Below are positions 34,297 through 44,700 of a DNA stretch of 64,000 nucleotides, piece by piece. The notes beneath the pieces were generated by a model. It was not told the DNA's origin and made no database searches. It saw only the letters and a list, made by a program, of their open reading frames with translations. Position 1 is the first letter of the stretch, and every line of letters starts with the position of its first letter. Origin of the DNA: Dawidia soli (GTDB lineage: Bacteria > Bacteroidota > Bacteroidia > Cytophagales > Cyclobacteriaceae); contig NZ_JAHESC010000009.1 in assembly GCF_018598185.1 (NCBI RefSeq), positions 107,010 through 171,009 of the forward strand. Reading direction: 5' to 3'. The translations under genes were made by a program, and so were the position numbers.

Positions 34297-35394
34297 TTAT
34301 ACATTGAAGCGGAAGTGCATCACGTCGCCGTCACCTACCACATACTCCTTCCCTTCTACCGACATCTTACCGGCTTCCTTGCAAGCCTGTTCAGTTTTAT
34401 AGTGTTGATAATCAGCGAATTTTATAACCTCCGCACGAATGAATCCCCGCTCGAAATCGGTGTGGATAACGCCTGCGGCCTGGGGTGCTTTCCAGCCTTT
34501 CTTAATAGGCCATGCACGCACTTCCTTTACACCGGCGGTAAAGTATGTGATCAGGTTTAGCAGGTGATAAGACGCCTGCAGCAACTTGTTCAAACCCGAC
34601 TCTTTCAAACCATATTCCGCCAGGAAAACTGCGCGGTCTTCTTCACTCTCCAGCTCCGCAATTTGTGCTTCAATGGCTGCGCTGATGATCACCACTTCGG
34701 CGTTCTCGCCTTGTATGTGTTTGCGCAATGCCTCCACATGTTTATTTCCTGTATGGATCGAAGCCTCTTCTACGTTTGTTACATAGATCACAGGCTTGGC
34801 CGTCAACAGTTGCAGATCCGCTACCGCTTTTTTATCTTCTTCGTCGATCTGCAGTGCACGGGCATTCTTACCGGCCAGCAGGGTTTCCTTGTATTGCAGC
34901 AGCACCGACAGCTCTTTCTTCAGCTTGGCGTCGCCCGCCTTGGCTGCTTTCTCGACACGTGAAATTTTCTTTTCCACCGACTCGAGATCTTTCAGCTGCA
35001 GCTCGGTATCAATGATCTCCTTGTCGGCCACCGGGTCGACCCGGCCGTCTACGTGGACAATGTTGTCGTTCTCAAAGCAACGCACCACGTGTACGATGGC
35101 ATCCACTTCGCGAATGTTGGCCAGGAACTGGTTGCCAAGGCCTTCGCCTTTGCTGGCACCTTTCACCAGGCCGGCAATGTCCACAAACTCAATGGACGTC
35201 GGCACGACCCGTTCGGGCTGCACCAGCGTTTCCAGGACCTTCAGCCGGGCATCGGGCACGGAAATAACGCCTACGTTCGGCTCGATCGTACAGAAGGGGA
35301 AGTTGGCCGCCTCTGCCTTATTGTTTGAAATAGCGTTAAAAAGCGTCGATTTGCCTACGTTCGGTAGTCCTACGATCCCACATTGAAGTCCCAT
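34297..35394 (-). CDS. ychF: Ribosome-binding ATPase YchF
   Basis: A 365-residue OBG-family P-loop protein of standard length. Motifs: G1 GLPNVGKSTLFNAIS, the switch region SIEFVDIAGLVKGASKGEGLGNQFL, and TNVEE in place of NKxD, which fits the preference of YchF for ATP over GTP. A coiled-coil insert and the C-terminal TGS domain (LITYFTAGVKEVRAWPI, HTDFERGFIRAEVI) are intact. YchF binds the ribosome and affects translation and stress responses. It has its own strong promoter. Confidence 0.97.
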   Translation of the reverse strand: MGLQCGIVGLPNVGKSTLFNAISNNKAEAANFPFCTIEPNVGVISVPDARLKVLETLVQPERVVPTSIEFVDIAGLVKGASKGEGLGNQFLANIREVDAIVHVVRCFENDNIVHVDGRVDPVADKEIIDTELQLKDLESVEKKISRVEKAAKAGDAKLKKELSVLLQYKETLLAGKNARALQIDEEDKKAVADLQLLTAKPVIYVTNVEEASIHTGNKHVEALRKHIQGENAEVVIISAAIEAQIAELESEEDRAVFLAEYGLKESGLNKLLQASYHLLNLITYFTAGVKEVRAWPIKKGWKAPQAAGVIHTDFERGFIRAEVIKFADYQHYKTEQACKEAGKMSVEGKEYVVGDGDVMHFRFNV

Positions 35395-35421
35395 GGTGCT
35401 TGATTCTCTTAATTAAGGCCG

Positions 35422-35450
35422 CAAATATAACAATCGGCCGCCGAGACAAA
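35422..35450 (-). promoter_or_regulatory. Promoter of ychF, Bacteroidota consensus
   Basis: On the minus strand: -33 TTTG (35450-35447), 17-base spacer, -7 TATATTTG (35429-35422), 28 bases before the ATG. It exactly fits TTTG-N17-TAnnTTTG and overlaps the tail of the upstream terminator. Confidence 0.8.
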
Positions 35451-35480
35451 AAGAAAAGCCCCTGCGTGTGCAGGGGCTTT
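35446..35480 (-). terminator. Rho-independent terminator of the DUF3276 gene
   Basis: Eleven-base stem aaagcccctgc / gcaggggcttt (35455-35465 with 35470-35480), loop gtgt. On the minus strand the stem is followed by a T-rich tail (ttctttttg). Confidence 0.8.
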
Positions 35481-35513
35481 CCCAGGTTATTATAGGTTCG
35501 GGGTTAGGTAAGG

Positions 35514-35879
35514 TCAATCCCATTTAAGCTCGGTATCCAGCGTGGTAGGTTTTGCGCCGGCTGCTTCCGTTTCTTCATGCTCATGCTCATGGGCATGATC
35601 AAATTGTGTAAAGTCCACATCCGGCATCAACTCTGTCTTCACGTGATTTACCGTGTTGGTCAGCGCCTCCAGAAACTTATTGAAGTCTTCCTTGTACAGG
35701 AAGATCTTATGCTTCTCATATGAAAACCCATCTTCCTTAAAACGCTTCTTGCTCTCTGTGATCGTCAGGTAATAATCATTAGAACGGGTAGACTTCACAT
35801 CAAAAAAATACGTCCTCTTGCCGGCCTTTACTTTCGTTGAGTAGATCTCATCTCTACCGCTTGTCTTGTTTTCTTCCAC
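35514..35879 (-). CDS. DUF3276 (PUR-alpha-like) nucleic-acid-binding protein
   Basis: A 121-residue cytoplasmic protein. Residues about 10-85 form a PUR-type fold: IYSTKVKAGKRTYFFDVKST, DYYLTITESKKRF and KHKIFLYKEDFNKFLEAL. Bacterial PUR-alpha-like proteins bind single-stranded DNA or RNA. The C-terminal tail is acidic and His-rich (HAHEHEHEE), suggesting metal binding (inference). The gene is monocistronic: a terminator follows directly and a -7 match (TAGTTTTG, 35954-35947, minus strand) lies about 67 bases upstream. Confidence 0.9.
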   Translation of the reverse strand: MEENKTSGRDEIYSTKVKAGKRTYFFDVKSTRSNDYYLTITESKKRFKEDGFSYEKHKIFLYKEDFNKFLEALTNTVNHVKTELMPDVDFTQFDHAHEHEHEETEAAGAKPTTLDTELKWD

Positions 35880-36049
35880 AATCCGTCAAATTTAAGGTTA
35901 GGTTTAAGTTTGGTTCCAACTAAGTTAGTACTTTGGGTCTTTATTACAAAACTAACCCATCATATTTCGTTAACGATTCCGGTTAGAACATGAAATTTAT
36001 TTCATAACAAGTCCAATATACTGAACAATATTTCGTTTTTCCAAGCGCC

Positions 36050-36958
36050 GTGAAGGTAGATCTGACAAAAATTAACCCGCACACAAGTCTCGAACTGCTT
36101 GCCCGTCAGCTGGTAGAGGGGTTTATTACCGGGCTTCACAAGTCCCCTTACCACGGTTTTTCGGTCGAGTTTGCCGAACACCGCCTTTACAACGAAGGCG
36201 AAAGCACCCGCCACATCGACTGGAAAGTATATGCCCGCACCGACCGGTTGTTTACCAAGCGCTATGAGGAAGAAACTAACCTGCGTTGCCTCATTGCCAT
36301 AGACGTTTCCGCGTCCATGTTCTACCCAGCCGCTACCCAGGCCAAGATCCAGTTTACGAAATATGCTTCGGCAGCCCTGGCCTACCTGCTTAACCGCCAG
36401 CGCGATGCCGTCGGCCTGTGCCTGTTCTCAGACACCGTGCACGAGCTGACGCCTGTAAAGTCCACGCCCACACACCTCAACAAAGTGTTGCGGTCGCTCA
36501 ATGACCTCGAACAACGCAAGCCCCAGGCCCCTGCCAATACCAACGTAGCCCGCGTATTGCACGAAGTAGCCGAGAAGATACACAAACGTTCCCTCGTCAT
36601 CATCTTCAGCGATATGTTCGATTCGGCCGAAAGCGCCGACGAGCTGTTCAAGGCGCTGCAGCACCTCAAGCACAACAAACACGAGGTGGTCGTCTTTCAT
36701 GTGATGGATAACCAGACCGAACTGTACTTCAGTTTTGAAGACCGGCCGATGGAATTTATAGACCTCGAAAACGGTGAGAAGCTCAAGCTCAACCCGGCCG
36801 ACGTCAAACAGATTTACCAGGACGAAGCGAGCCGTTTTTACAAAGCGCTCAAGATGCGCTGCAATCAATATAAGATCGATTTTATCGAGGCCGATGTAAA
36901 GAGTGATTTCGACCTTATTCTACAGACATACCTCATCAAGCGCGCCAACATGCGCTAG
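36050..36958 (+). CDS. DUF58 domain protein
   Basis: A 302-residue protein with a GTG start. DUF58 features: GFITGLHKSPYHGFSVEF, RLYNEGESTRHIDWKVYA, RLFTKRYEEET and the vWA-like core LIAIDVSASMFYP (MIDAS-type DxSxS). DUF58 proteins usually sit next to a MoxR ATPase and other vWA proteins in the BatABD/MoxR set; none is next to it here. A -7 match TAAGTTTG at 35905-35912 is far upstream, so its promoter is uncertain. Confidence 0.9.
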   Translation: MKVDLTKINPHTSLELLARQLVEGFITGLHKSPYHGFSVEFAEHRLYNEGESTRHIDWKVYARTDRLFTKRYEEETNLRCLIAIDVSASMFYPAATQAKIQFTKYASAALAYLLNRQRDAVGLCLFSDTVHELTPVKSTPTHLNKVLRSLNDLEQRKPQAPANTNVARVLHEVAEKIHKRSLVIIFSDMFDSAESADELFKALQHLKHNKHEVVVFHVMDNQTELYFSFEDRPMEFIDLENGEKLKLNPADVKQIYQDEASRFYKALKMRCNQYKIDFIEADVKSDFDLILQTYLIKRANMR

Positions 36959-36970
36959 GGATAAAATAAA

Positions 36971-37023
36971 ATTCGTTAACACCAGGCGATCGCTTTGCGC
37001 ACTCGCAACAGGCATTAACGAAT
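36971..37023. repeat. Inverted repeat between convergent genes
   Basis: Nine-base arms attcgttaa (36971-36979) and ttaacgaat (37015-37023) enclose 35 bases with several gcg/cgc pairs. It lies between the DUF58 gene and the ferredoxin gene and may end transcription from both sides. It has no T-tract. Confidence 0.35.
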
Positions 37024-37048
37024 CTTCAATACGGTATACACTGCAGCC

Positions 37049-37405
37049 TTATGCCGCAATCTCCTGATGCAGCCAGGCTTTCTTCGCCACGAGCTCTTCG
37101 GGGGTTTCTACATAGTCGGGATCCGGCACACAACAATCTACCGGACATACCGCCGCACACTGCGGCTCCTCATGGAAGCCCGTACACTCGGTACACTTGC
37201 CCGCCACGATATAATAAAACTCTTCCGATACAGGTGCCTGCGGATCTTTCGCGTCCACTGCCGACCCATCTTCTAACTCTACCTTTTCCAGCTTCGTGCC
37301 CCCAGCCCAATTCCACTCGCGGCCGCCTTCATAGATAGCCGTGTTGGGGCATTCCGGCTCGCATGCACCGCAGTTGATACATTCGTCCGTGATAATAATT
37401 GCCAT
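37049..37405 (-). CDS. 4Fe-4S dicluster ferredoxin
   Basis: A 118-residue ferredoxin. The first cluster motif [12 protein letters not shown] (residues 9-20) is canonical. The second, [21 protein letters not shown], has the longer spacing typical of YfhL/Alvin-type 2[4Fe-4S] ferredoxins. An insertion of about 45 residues with an acidic segment lies between the two motifs. It carries low-potential electrons in the cytoplasm. It is divergent from the LuxC-like reductase gene. A -7 match TATTTTTG (37441-37434, minus strand) lies 28 bases upstream of its start. Confidence 0.93.
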   Translation of the reverse strand: MAIIITDECINCGACEPECPNTAIYEGGREWNWAGGTKLEKVELEDGSAVDAKDPQAPVSEEFYYIVAGKCTECTGFHEEPQCAAVCPVDCCVPDPDYVETPEELVAKKAWLHQEIAA

Positions 37406-37557
37406 GCTTTCTAATTTTGGTCCGTTACAAATGCAAAAATAAATGAATCATTCATAAAACGGCGCCCCCTCCGCAAAAGTTTAGCAAATATCCACTTTTC
37501 CAGTAGGAATTCGTACGTATTTTCAATACCCGCCGTTTCCAGGGGCATTTCCATCAC

Positions 37558-37586
37558 TTTGCTTTGCCCGGCTTTCCCTACTTTTG
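37558..37586 (+). promoter_or_regulatory. Promoter of the acyl-CoA reductase gene
   Basis: -33 TTTG (37558-37561), 17-base spacer, -7 TACTTTTG (37579-37586), 25 bases before the ATG. It has the same architecture as the ychF promoter. Confidence 0.75.
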
Positions 37587-37611
37587 CCCACCGTAAGCGG
37601 CCACACGTACT

Positions 37612-38616
37612 ATGAACATCGAAGAAAGAATACACGCCCTCGCCACGCTGGGCGCACACCTCCAGGGACTGACCGACGACGAATTTCAGTCGGTCGCCGC
37701 CCGCGCGGCACGCGAAAATCCATGGTTTACACCAGCCAATGTCCGCATGGCCTTCAACGGCATTATCCGGATGCTCGACAAAGGAAAACTTCGCACATGG
37801 GTGGCACCGTACACGTTTCCCGGCACACCGCGCCAGGTGGCCCTCATACTGGCCGGCAACATTCCGCTCGTCGGATTTCACGACTTGCTGGCCGTGCTGA
37901 TCAGCGGCCACCGGGCCCTTGTCAAGCTCAGCTCGAAAGACGCGGCGCTGCCCCGATACTTGCTCGACACATTGGCCATGATCTCGCCTGCGCTCCATGC
38001 ACAGGTACAGATCGCCGAGCAGCTCAAAGGCTTTCAAGCCGTGATCGCCACCGGTAGCGACAACTCCGCACGCTACTTCGATTATTATTTTGGTAAATAC
38101 CCGCATATCATCCGAAAGAACCGGACGTCCGTCGCAATCTTACAAGGTGATGAAACCGAGGCCGAGCTCAACGCACTGGGCACTGACATCTTCAGCTACT
38201 TCGGCCTGGGCTGTCGCAACGTATCGAAGCTCCTGGTACCGGCGGGCTACACGTTCGACCGCTTCTTCCCGGCGCTCGACGCCCACCGCGACATCATTCA
38301 CCATCATAAGTATTGCAACAACTACGACTATCAAAAGTCCATCATGCTCGTCAACAGCACCCCGTTCCTCGACAACGGCTACCTGATGTTGCACGAGAGC
38401 ACGCGGCTGGTCTCCCCTATCTCGGTGGTCTACTACGAGCACTATCTAACGCCGGAGACACTGGCCGCCAGCCTCGCGGAACAGTCGGATAAACTTCAGT
38501 GTATCGTCGGCCGGGCGCCGGGCGCCACCGTGCCCTTCGGACAGGCGCAGTTCCCCGAGGTGTGGGACTATGCGGACCGCGTCGATACGCTGCAGTTCCT
38601 CGCCACACTGTCGTAA
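37612..38616 (+). CDS. LuxC-type acyl-CoA reductase family protein
   Basis: A 334-residue aldehyde-dehydrogenase-fold protein of the LuxC/acyl-CoA reductase family. Cofactor-binding region: VALILAGNIPLVGFHDLLAV. The likely catalytic Cys is residue 201 in YFGLGCRNVSK. The family reduces acyl-CoA or acyl groups to aldehydes with NAD(P)H. It is shorter than bacterial luciferase LuxC and has no lux genes around it. The divergent ferredoxin gene could provide electrons or may only share the promoter region. The family is common in Bacteroidota and its substrate is not known. Confidence 0.88.
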   Translation: MNIEERIHALATLGAHLQGLTDDEFQSVAARAARENPWFTPANVRMAFNGIIRMLDKGKLRTWVAPYTFPGTPRQVALILAGNIPLVGFHDLLAVLISGHRALVKLSSKDAALPRYLLDTLAMISPALHAQVQIAEQLKGFQAVIATGSDNSARYFDYYFGKYPHIIRKNRTSVAILQGDETEAELNALGTDIFSYFGLGCRNVSKLLVPAGYTFDRFFPALDAHRDIIHHHKYCNNYDYQKSIMLVNSTPFLDNGYLMLHESTRLVSPISVVYYEHYLTPETLAASLAEQSDKLQCIVGRAPGATVPFGQAQFPEVWDYADRVDTLQFLATLS

Positions 38617-38643
38617 CGTCTTTACAAAAGCATGAAAATAAAG

Positions 38644-38673
38644 AAGGCTGCCGGTTAGGCAGCCTTTCTTTTT
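38644..38673. terminator. Bidirectional terminator
   Basis: Nine-base stem aaggctgcc / ggcagcctt with a 5-base loop. It is followed by tctttttcc on the plus strand and by a T-rich stretch on the minus strand. It separates the reductase gene from the end of the giant adhesin gene. Confidence 0.75.
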
Positions 38674-38675
38674 CC

Positions 38676-38710
38676 ACTAATTACTAATTACTATCTACTA
38701 TTTACTAAGG
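38676..38710. repeat. Five imperfect 7-base repeats at the adhesin stop
   Basis: ACTAATT, ACTAATT, ACTATCT, ACTATTT, ACTAAGG in tandem; the last copy contains the stop codon (TAG on the minus strand) of the adhesin. Confidence 0.7.
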
Positions 38711-41700
38711 TTTTGTACCACGAAGCACTTCCACCCAGCCGGTCAGCGGTTGACCTTCGCCGATCTTGAGGCGGTAGAAATAGATACCGTCTGATATGCC
38801 TTCCGCATCCCAGCCGTTCTGGTAAGCGTTTGACGAGTACACCTGCTTACCCCAGCGATCGCTGATCACCAGTTTCGCGCCGCCGTCCGTCGGCAGGTTG
38901 CGGATATAGAACACGTCGTTCACGCCATCCTGGTTCGGGGTGAAGATGTTCGGAATGTAGATGTCGGTATCCAGCGGCACACGACCTACAAGCTCGATCT
39001 CACAGCCTCCTTCATCGCGCACCAGCACGCTGTAGCGGCCGGCAGGCAAGTGATCGTATTCTTTTACGTATTTCTGGTTGCTGTTCACCAGTACCTCTTC
39101 CCAGTCGGTCTCGTATGTCTGACCCGGCACGGCGGCCGAATCAAGCTTGATCTGGACCAGGTAAGGCACTTCGCCGCCGACAAAGTTCACCACTTCCATG
39201 GTTCCGTTCAGAATGTCCGGGTAAGACTCTGTGCGCTGGCCGACCTGCGCGAAGAGCGACTCGTGTACCACATAGTCCTTGAGCTCTGCCGAGATCTTTC
39301 CACACAACACCGTCTGCGATACGACGATCACATATTCATCCGGTATCGTCAGGAATTGCTGTACAGCGAAGTCTTCCAGTGTAATCTCTCTTGTCGGAGG
39401 CAGGTTATACGAGTTGTAGAACACCTCGCCACCGAATTTCCTGAAGATACGAACATCGAAAGAAGCATCATTGCCTTTCACATTCGCCAGCGTCAACGAC
39501 ACTTTGTTGTCCGTACATTTTGTTTCGATGTCATAGGTAATGGCCACTGCGCCACCGACTACAAACGGTCCCTGGCGTGTCGGGCAAAGAGCCGCACTGG
39601 TCTTCACATAGATGTAGTACGTGCCCGTCATCAGTTTCTCAAACTTGTACGGCAGATCGGCAGGACCCGATGTTGTAATATCCGTATAGGTTTCAGGCTC
39701 CGCAAATGCATCGTCTGTGATGCCCACTGAGTATGCACCGCCCACCGGGAAGGCAACCTCAAGCCTGCCGCTGCGAGCATCGTTCGTACAATCGGCGTCG
39801 AATGCCGTTACATCAAAGTCAACAAAGCCCGGGAAGGTAATGTCGATCGGGAAGTCGTGGGTACAGGTACCATCACTCACGGTCAGGGTATGTGTCCCAC
39901 CGGCCAGATTCTCAAACGAGTTATCCGCCTGGAACGCTCCGCCATCCATCGAGAATGTATATCCGGCGCCGGCGCCGCCTGTGGCCGTGATATCCGTCAC
40001 GGCACCATCGTTACCGTTGCAGGTCGCCGGCGTTGCCGTATAGGTCGCCTGCAGCTCAGGACGCTGGTTGTTGATCGTCACCTGTACGGTTGCGATACAC
40101 AGATCCGTGTCGCTATCGCGGAACAGGATGTTATAGGTACCATTCGGGGCCAGCGCATCGATCGTGTTACCCGATACGAAGTTGTCTATCCAGGTCGCGC
40201 CGCCGTCCAGCGAATATTGGTACGGTGAGTTTCCTCCCACCACAGTAAATTTAGCTTTACCAGTCGGTTCCCCGAAGCACACAGCATCCACAAGGTCTGA
40301 TACGGTCACTTCCACCGTCGGTCTCACCGGGAGGCTGATCGTGCGCTCGCAGTTGTTGCCCGCGGCATCTCTGATCGTGAATTTATAGTCGTCCGGTGAC
40401 AAACCGCTATAGGTAAGTGTGCCGGCAAACTCCGATTCCTGGCGGAGATATCCCGTATTCACTCCTGATAGGCTCACGTCGTAACGCCCGCTGACATCGC
40501 CGCTGTAGTGTATGACGATCACGCCGTCCGCCTGATCATCGCAGGTAGGACGTTTCGTCAGCGTAGCATCTACGTTCACGGTGAACACAAAGCAGTTTGG
40601 TCCACCCGGAGTACACGCAGGATCCGAAGCACTGCGTAATGTCAGCGTAAAGGTTGTCAGTTGACGCGAGCAGGTGCTACCACCGCGTACGCCGATCACA
40701 ACAAAGTCCGTCGTTGCCAGGATCGCCCCGGTGTTAAGCACGACGTTGCCACCGTTACCGACGGCCGAAGCCACCAGTCCGTTGTCGGCTACACGACGCA
40801 GCTCATACGTGACACCTGTTTCAGAATTACCAATCGTTACGGTTGCGCCGTTACCCGGACATACCGCTGTCGCGCTTAACGTCACAGGACGCACCGCCGG
40901 CAGCGCATTGACACGGACCACCGCGGTATCGTTCAACAACGAAGAGCATGTTCCGTTGCTGGCCAGCACGTTGTAAACTGTAGTAGTCACGACCGTTCCC
41001 GTGGGCAGGTTCAGCGGACCACCGTTGCCTGGCAGCACGCCCCCCACAGGAGTACCACCTACCTGCAGTTGATAATTTACGCCCACCTCAGAGCCCGCTA
41101 CTTGCACCGTCGCCGTACCGCCTTCGCAGAGTCGCACCGGCGAGGCCGTAGCAAGCAGGTTAAGATTGATCGAGCCATTGACAGTGATCGTCACTTTTGA
41201 CGTCAGCTCCAGACCAGGACACGTCGTACCGCTGGCAAAGACATTATATGTCGTCGTAGCGCTCAACATTCCCGTCGCGAGGGTAATATTATTGCCGGTA
41301 CCGGTCACCGGCAAACCTACAGCAGCGTCGGTAGCATCGTTGCGCAGTTGATAGCTGATGCCTGCCTGCGAGTTTATCACTACTATGTTGCCGGAGCCTC
41401 CCACGCAGATCGGCGTCGCCGGCGATGCCGACACGGCACGATCTTCAACCGTCGGTTCCACCGTTACAGTCGCCACGTTGTTCATCTGCACCGAGCATTC
41501 AGCGCTCGGATCTGTATTCTTGGCCAGTACATTAAAGGTCGTCGTCGCGGTCAATACACCTGTCGGCAGTTCCAGCACGCCTCCGTTACCCGTCAGCGGC
41601 GGTCCTACTAGGCTATTATCGCTGCTGCGACGCAGTTGATATACCACATTGTTCTCCGAACCTGTGATCCGGATGAGAGTACTGCCACCTTCGCAGATAA

Positions 41701-44700
41701 CCGGATTAACCGGTGCGATCGGCAAGGTTACGTCCACAACGCCTTTGACATCGATCACCGGCACGGTGAAGAGCTCCACCGCGGGACACGCCGTACCGCT
41801 GGTTGCCAGAATGTTAACGGTCGTTTGTACCGTCAGGGGACCGGCGACCAGCGTAATCGTGCCTCCGTTGCCTGCAACAGGCGACCCCATGTTGCTATTG
41901 TCGGCGTCGTTGCGCAACTGGTACGTCACGCCGATTTCCGAGTTATAGAGATAGATATTTGTACTTCCACCCACGCAAAGCGGGTTGTTCTCCACACTGA
42001 TATTGATATTGGGATCCGGATTTTTCTCCACCGTTACCATGGCCCGGTTCGTAAGCTCGATCGAACAAGTGGCATTGCTGGCCAATATGTTGAATGCCGT
42101 AGTCTCTGTCAGCGTTCCTGTCGGCAGGTCGATATCGGCGCCCGTTCCGGCTACCGCCGTTCCCACCGGGCTGTTGTCGATGTTCTTGCGAAGCTGGTAG
42201 GTCACACCTGTCTCCGATCCGATCACACGGATCACAGCAGAACCTGTCTGACAGATGGGGCTTCCGATCACATTCACGGCAAGGCTCGCATCGATCACTC
42301 CCTGTACTACCACTTCCAGCGGCGTGACCGGGAATTCTACCGTCGTACAACCGCTTAGCGTGGCCCGCACGATGAATCGTGTCGTGGCCGTCAGCGGATC
42401 GGTCGGAAGCAGGATCGTTGCCCCCGTGCCTACTACCACCGATCCCATCGGCGTATTATTATCGGCATTGATCAGCTGATAGTTGACACCCAGCTGCGAG
42501 TTCGCTACGGAGATGTCGGCGCTGCCGTTGGTACAAACCGGGTTCGGTGTCGCGCCCACCGTCAGCGTTGCATCCAGACCGTCGAGGATCGTAATGCGAA
42601 TGGTCTCGGCCACCAGATCGCACGGGCCCGTCGGATCATCCGTGACATAGATCAGGTCGGCAAAACCGGCCGCTATATCGTTGGGGCCAGGGGTATATAC
42701 CGCATCGGCCTTTGTAGGATCGTCAAATGTTCCATCGCCCGTCAGCGTCGTCCACGAAGCCGAGCTTGCGCCACCACCGAACGTGCCGTTCAGCGGCGCC
42801 GTGCTCGTGCCGGCACAAACGGTTTGCGGAGATCCGGCGTCGACAATAGGTACCGTATTAATGTATACCACCATCGTGTCGACCATCTCACACGTACCGA
42901 CGGCATTCAGATAGATCACCGCGCTATCACGCGCGATGTCTTGCGGACCCGGTTTAAACGTTGTCGACGGAGTCGTCGTGTTACCAAACACCCCGTCACC
43001 ATCTGTTGTCCAGGTAATGCCGGTAGCAGACCCTCCAAATGTGCCTGTAAGGTTGATACTCAATACATCCGAGCAGACCGTTTGATCCGGCCCCGCATCG
43101 AGTGTCGCAGCCGGTCTGATCGTGATCGTGACGGCATCCGATGCCGGCGCGCAAGGACCTGTCGTAGTCGCCGTAAGCGTTACCGTTCCGGCAGCAATGT
43201 CAGCTGCACCCGGAGTATAATCAGCATTCGCCAACGTAGCATCATCAAACGTACCATCGCCCGAAGTAGTCCATACTACGCCGGTCGCACCGGTGATCGT
43301 AGCCGACACGGCAATTACCTGGTTGGCACATACGTCTGCCGGCCCGGTGGCATTCACTGTCGCTCCATTGCTGATCGAGATCTCCACCTCGTCGCTCACC
43401 GCCGTACAAGGGCCCGCACCGTCGGGATCCGTCGTTGTCAATGTCAGCGTCACACCACCCGCCGCGATTTCTGCAGCGGTCAATGTATACACCGCATTCA
43501 GCGTGGTGTTGTTCGGGTTGAATGTACCGGCTCCGCCACTCCACGTAGCGGTAGTCGCCGAAGAGCCCGCGGGGAAGCTACCCGCCAGGGTCACGTCGGT
43601 ATCGCCCGCACAGATCATCTGGTCCGTACCGGCGCTCACCAGGGCTGCAGGGTTGATAGTAATGGTCACCGCATCTGTCTGGACGGCACAAGGGCCGGTC
43701 GTCGACAATGTCAATGTCACCGTACCCGCCGTGATTTCGGCAGCGCTTGGTGTATATACCGCGTTCAGCGTCGTATTATTCGGGGCAAATGTGCCTGTAC
43801 CGCCGCTCCAGGTGCCACCCGTCGCGCCGCCACCGACGACACCGGCCAGCGTAACGTCTCCGTCGGAACAGATGGTAACCGGGTTACCGGCATCGGCCGT
43901 CGCTGCGGCGCGAATTCGAATCACAAGATCCACGATTTCGCTCGTGCATTTATCGGGCGTCGTGCTGTTGTACACGATAAGTTGCGCCGCATAGTTTCCG
44001 GCTACGACCGTTGCAGGGTACGTAATGACGATCGGGCTGCCCACCAGGGGCGCATCGAGGATATCGGTAAACCCGGCAAGCTTTGCCGCCGCCGCAAACG
44101 TAATGCTATAAGTATCCGGCGCACCGGTCGTAGCGGTATATTCCAGTTCCACGGAACCATCGCCGATGCATGCATCCATTTCAGTTTCAACTACCGTGAT
44201 AGACGGCTGCGGCAGGACCGTAACAGTTACCGGGTAGTCGTCGCTTTCACAGAGGCTCCCGGTGCTTCGGCGCACTTTCAGGATGGCATTATAAGTACCC
44301 GCCCCGGCCAGGCCAGGAATCGAGATTGTAATCGGGCTGGCCGGCAGCGACGTATATACCACATCGGCAAAGCCTGCACCTTCCGCCACCACATCGAAGT
44401 CGAGCATGTACTGGTCGGGGCTGCCGCTCGTACCGGAGTATGTAATCTCGGCAGCGGCCGTGGCGCTCGGACACACCTCGGGGTTCGCTTCGGTCAGTGT
44501 AATAGTCGGTTCTGCGGTAAGCTCAATCGTAAATGTCGAATCCGGACCGGTACAAACGAGCGTGCCGTCTACCGTCATCACGCGGATGATCGCATTATAG
44601 AGACCCGGGTCAGCGTCTGTCGGCACGGTTATAACGATCGGGCCGGTAGCCGGTATAGCGGCATCCGTCACGTCGGCAAAACCCTCTGTATTGGCCGGTC

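Noticed and set aside
35905..35939. TTCCAAC...GGGTC upstream of the DUF58 gene as a third ECF-type promoter
   Set aside because: The -10 part is GGGTCTTT instead of GGGTGTCTAA, the spacing differs, and it lies more than 100 bases from the start codon.
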